From: an uncultured Hyphomicrobiales bacterium
GTDB taxonomy: Bacteria > Pseudomonadota > Alphaproteobacteria > Rhizobiales > Beijerinckiaceae
Direction: 5' to 3'
NCBI GenBank assembly: GCA_903900975.1
Contig: CAIUPE010000027.1
Span: forward strand, 1 to 32,488
DNA length: 32,488 nucleotides
Made by a program: the position numbers and the translations under genes. How positions within the stretch are numbered: the stretch's first letter is position 1; each line of letters starts with the position of its first letter. Below are positions 32,054 to 32,488 of this stretch, piece by piece. The notes beneath the pieces are model-generated. The model was not told where the DNA came from, made no database searches, and saw only the letters and a program-made list of their open reading frames with translations.

Positions 32054-32488
32054 GGCGCAAACGCACTTGCTGCTTTCTGGACGACTATTGAAGCGGAGTT
32101 CGTATATTGCCCGGTTGCTTAACGCTATTGGGGCTGTAATGGCTGTTTCGCTTCCGGTTGAAGCAGCGGATGAGATGGTTCTCCATCGAAACCGTGTACC
32201 TGTTCCGACTCTCACCGTGACGCCGACGGCGATCGTCGCGAAGCCTTATGAACACGTTAAACTTACAGCTACGCCAAAGGGCGGGGAGGCTCGTCTTTTC
32301 ACCGTGCGGTGGCGTCTTGTAGAAGGGATGTCCGGCGGACGATTAACGGTGAATAGTAAACGACAGGAAGATGGCAGCTATTCGGCGGATTTTATGGCCA
32401 CACAAGCGGGTAAAGCATTTAAAATAGTCGTAAATTTGAATGAGTTTCCATCTACAAAAAAAGAAATAAATATTGATATCGAAAAATA
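32028..32488 (+). CDS. Exported protein of unknown function, partial (runs off the window)
   Basis: An open frame from the ATG at 32028 continues to the last base (153 codons and 2 bases), overlapping the end of the PKD gene by 26 bases in another frame. A TTG at 32088 with GGA upstream is an alternative start. The first part has basic residues (RLLKRSSYIARLL), then a hydrophobic AIGAVMAVSLPVEAA that looks like a signal peptide cleaved before DEM. The mature part (TVTPTAIVAKPYEHVKLTATP, WRLVEGMSGG, DGSYSADFMATQAGKAFKIVV) reads like one beta-sandwich domain. No family recognised. The overlap suggests co-expression with the PKD protein. Confidence 0.6.
   Translation, partial: MTSRWWSSKAQTHLLLSGRLLKRSSYIARLLNAIGAVMAVSLPVEAADEMVLHRNRVPVPTLTVTPTAIVAKPYEHVKLTATPKGGEARLFTVRWRLVEGMSGGRLTVNSKRQEDGSYSADFMATQAGKAFKIVVNLNEFPSTKKEINIDIEK

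Noticed and set aside
1-32488. CRISPR arrays, tRNA or rRNA genes, phage or plasmid replication genes
   Set aside because: No regularly spaced repeats, cloverleaf-like sequence or relevant protein families were seen on either strand.

Overview
The window looks like an accessory carbohydrate-catabolism region of an alphaproteobacterium, most likely Hyphomicrobiales (Rhizobiales)-like. This rests on protein style (long RbsB/RbsA-type and MalFGK-type ABC importers, a DERA-type DeoC paired with a double aldehyde dehydrogenase, DUF1488, a CxxC membrane protein of a type I associate with rhizobia) and on base composition judged by eye to be near 50% GC. It is inference from family resemblance, without a marker gene. 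No tRNA, rRNA or CRISPR array was seen.

Left edge (1-991): the first 31 codons of an IS30-type transposase run off the window on the minus strand. Next to it lies the C-terminal ligand-binding half of an Lrp/AsnC regulator that has lost its DNA-binding half. An AT-rich leader follows, with an inverted repeat and a U-tailed hairpin directly in front of the first transporter.

Sugar cluster A (992-16404): an RbsB/RbsA/RbsC/RbsC-type importer reads rightward. After two unrelated small minus-strand genes (5785-6685) come a TIM-barrel sugar isomerase/epimerase, an RpiR regulator and a PfkB kinase. Facing them on the minus strand is fucU-like mutarotase, deoC and a two-domain aldehyde dehydrogenase. 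A second fucU-like gene, a second PfkB kinase and a GntR regulator read rightward. A perfect 16-bp palindrome sits between the two divergent fucU paralogues. Together this can take up an aldopentose-like sugar, mutarotate it, phosphorylate it, cleave it by aldol reaction and oxidise the aldehyde; 2-deoxyribose is the simplest candidate.

Sugar cluster B (16537-25950): a MalK/UgpC-type ATPase (plus strand) converges on a six-gene minus-strand operon: Tat-type solute-binding protein, two MalF/MalG-type permeases, a BtpA/SgcQ-family TIM barrel, an M42 (SgcX-like) metallo-hydrolase and an FGGY sugar kinase. A divergent 6-phospho-3-hexuloisomerase-like SIS protein lies upstream. BtpA plus M42 is the pair found in the poorly understood E. 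coli sgc PTS locus; here it comes with an ABC importer and a kinase. This is the best candidate for an undescribed pathway in the window.

Right edge (25951-32488): a GlcD-type FAD-linked dehydrogenase and a DEAD-box RNA helicase with a DbpA/CsdA-type C-terminal domain, both minus strand, then a secreted HExxE-containing protein with two PKD domains. It is overlapped at its 3' end by a second exported protein that runs off the window.
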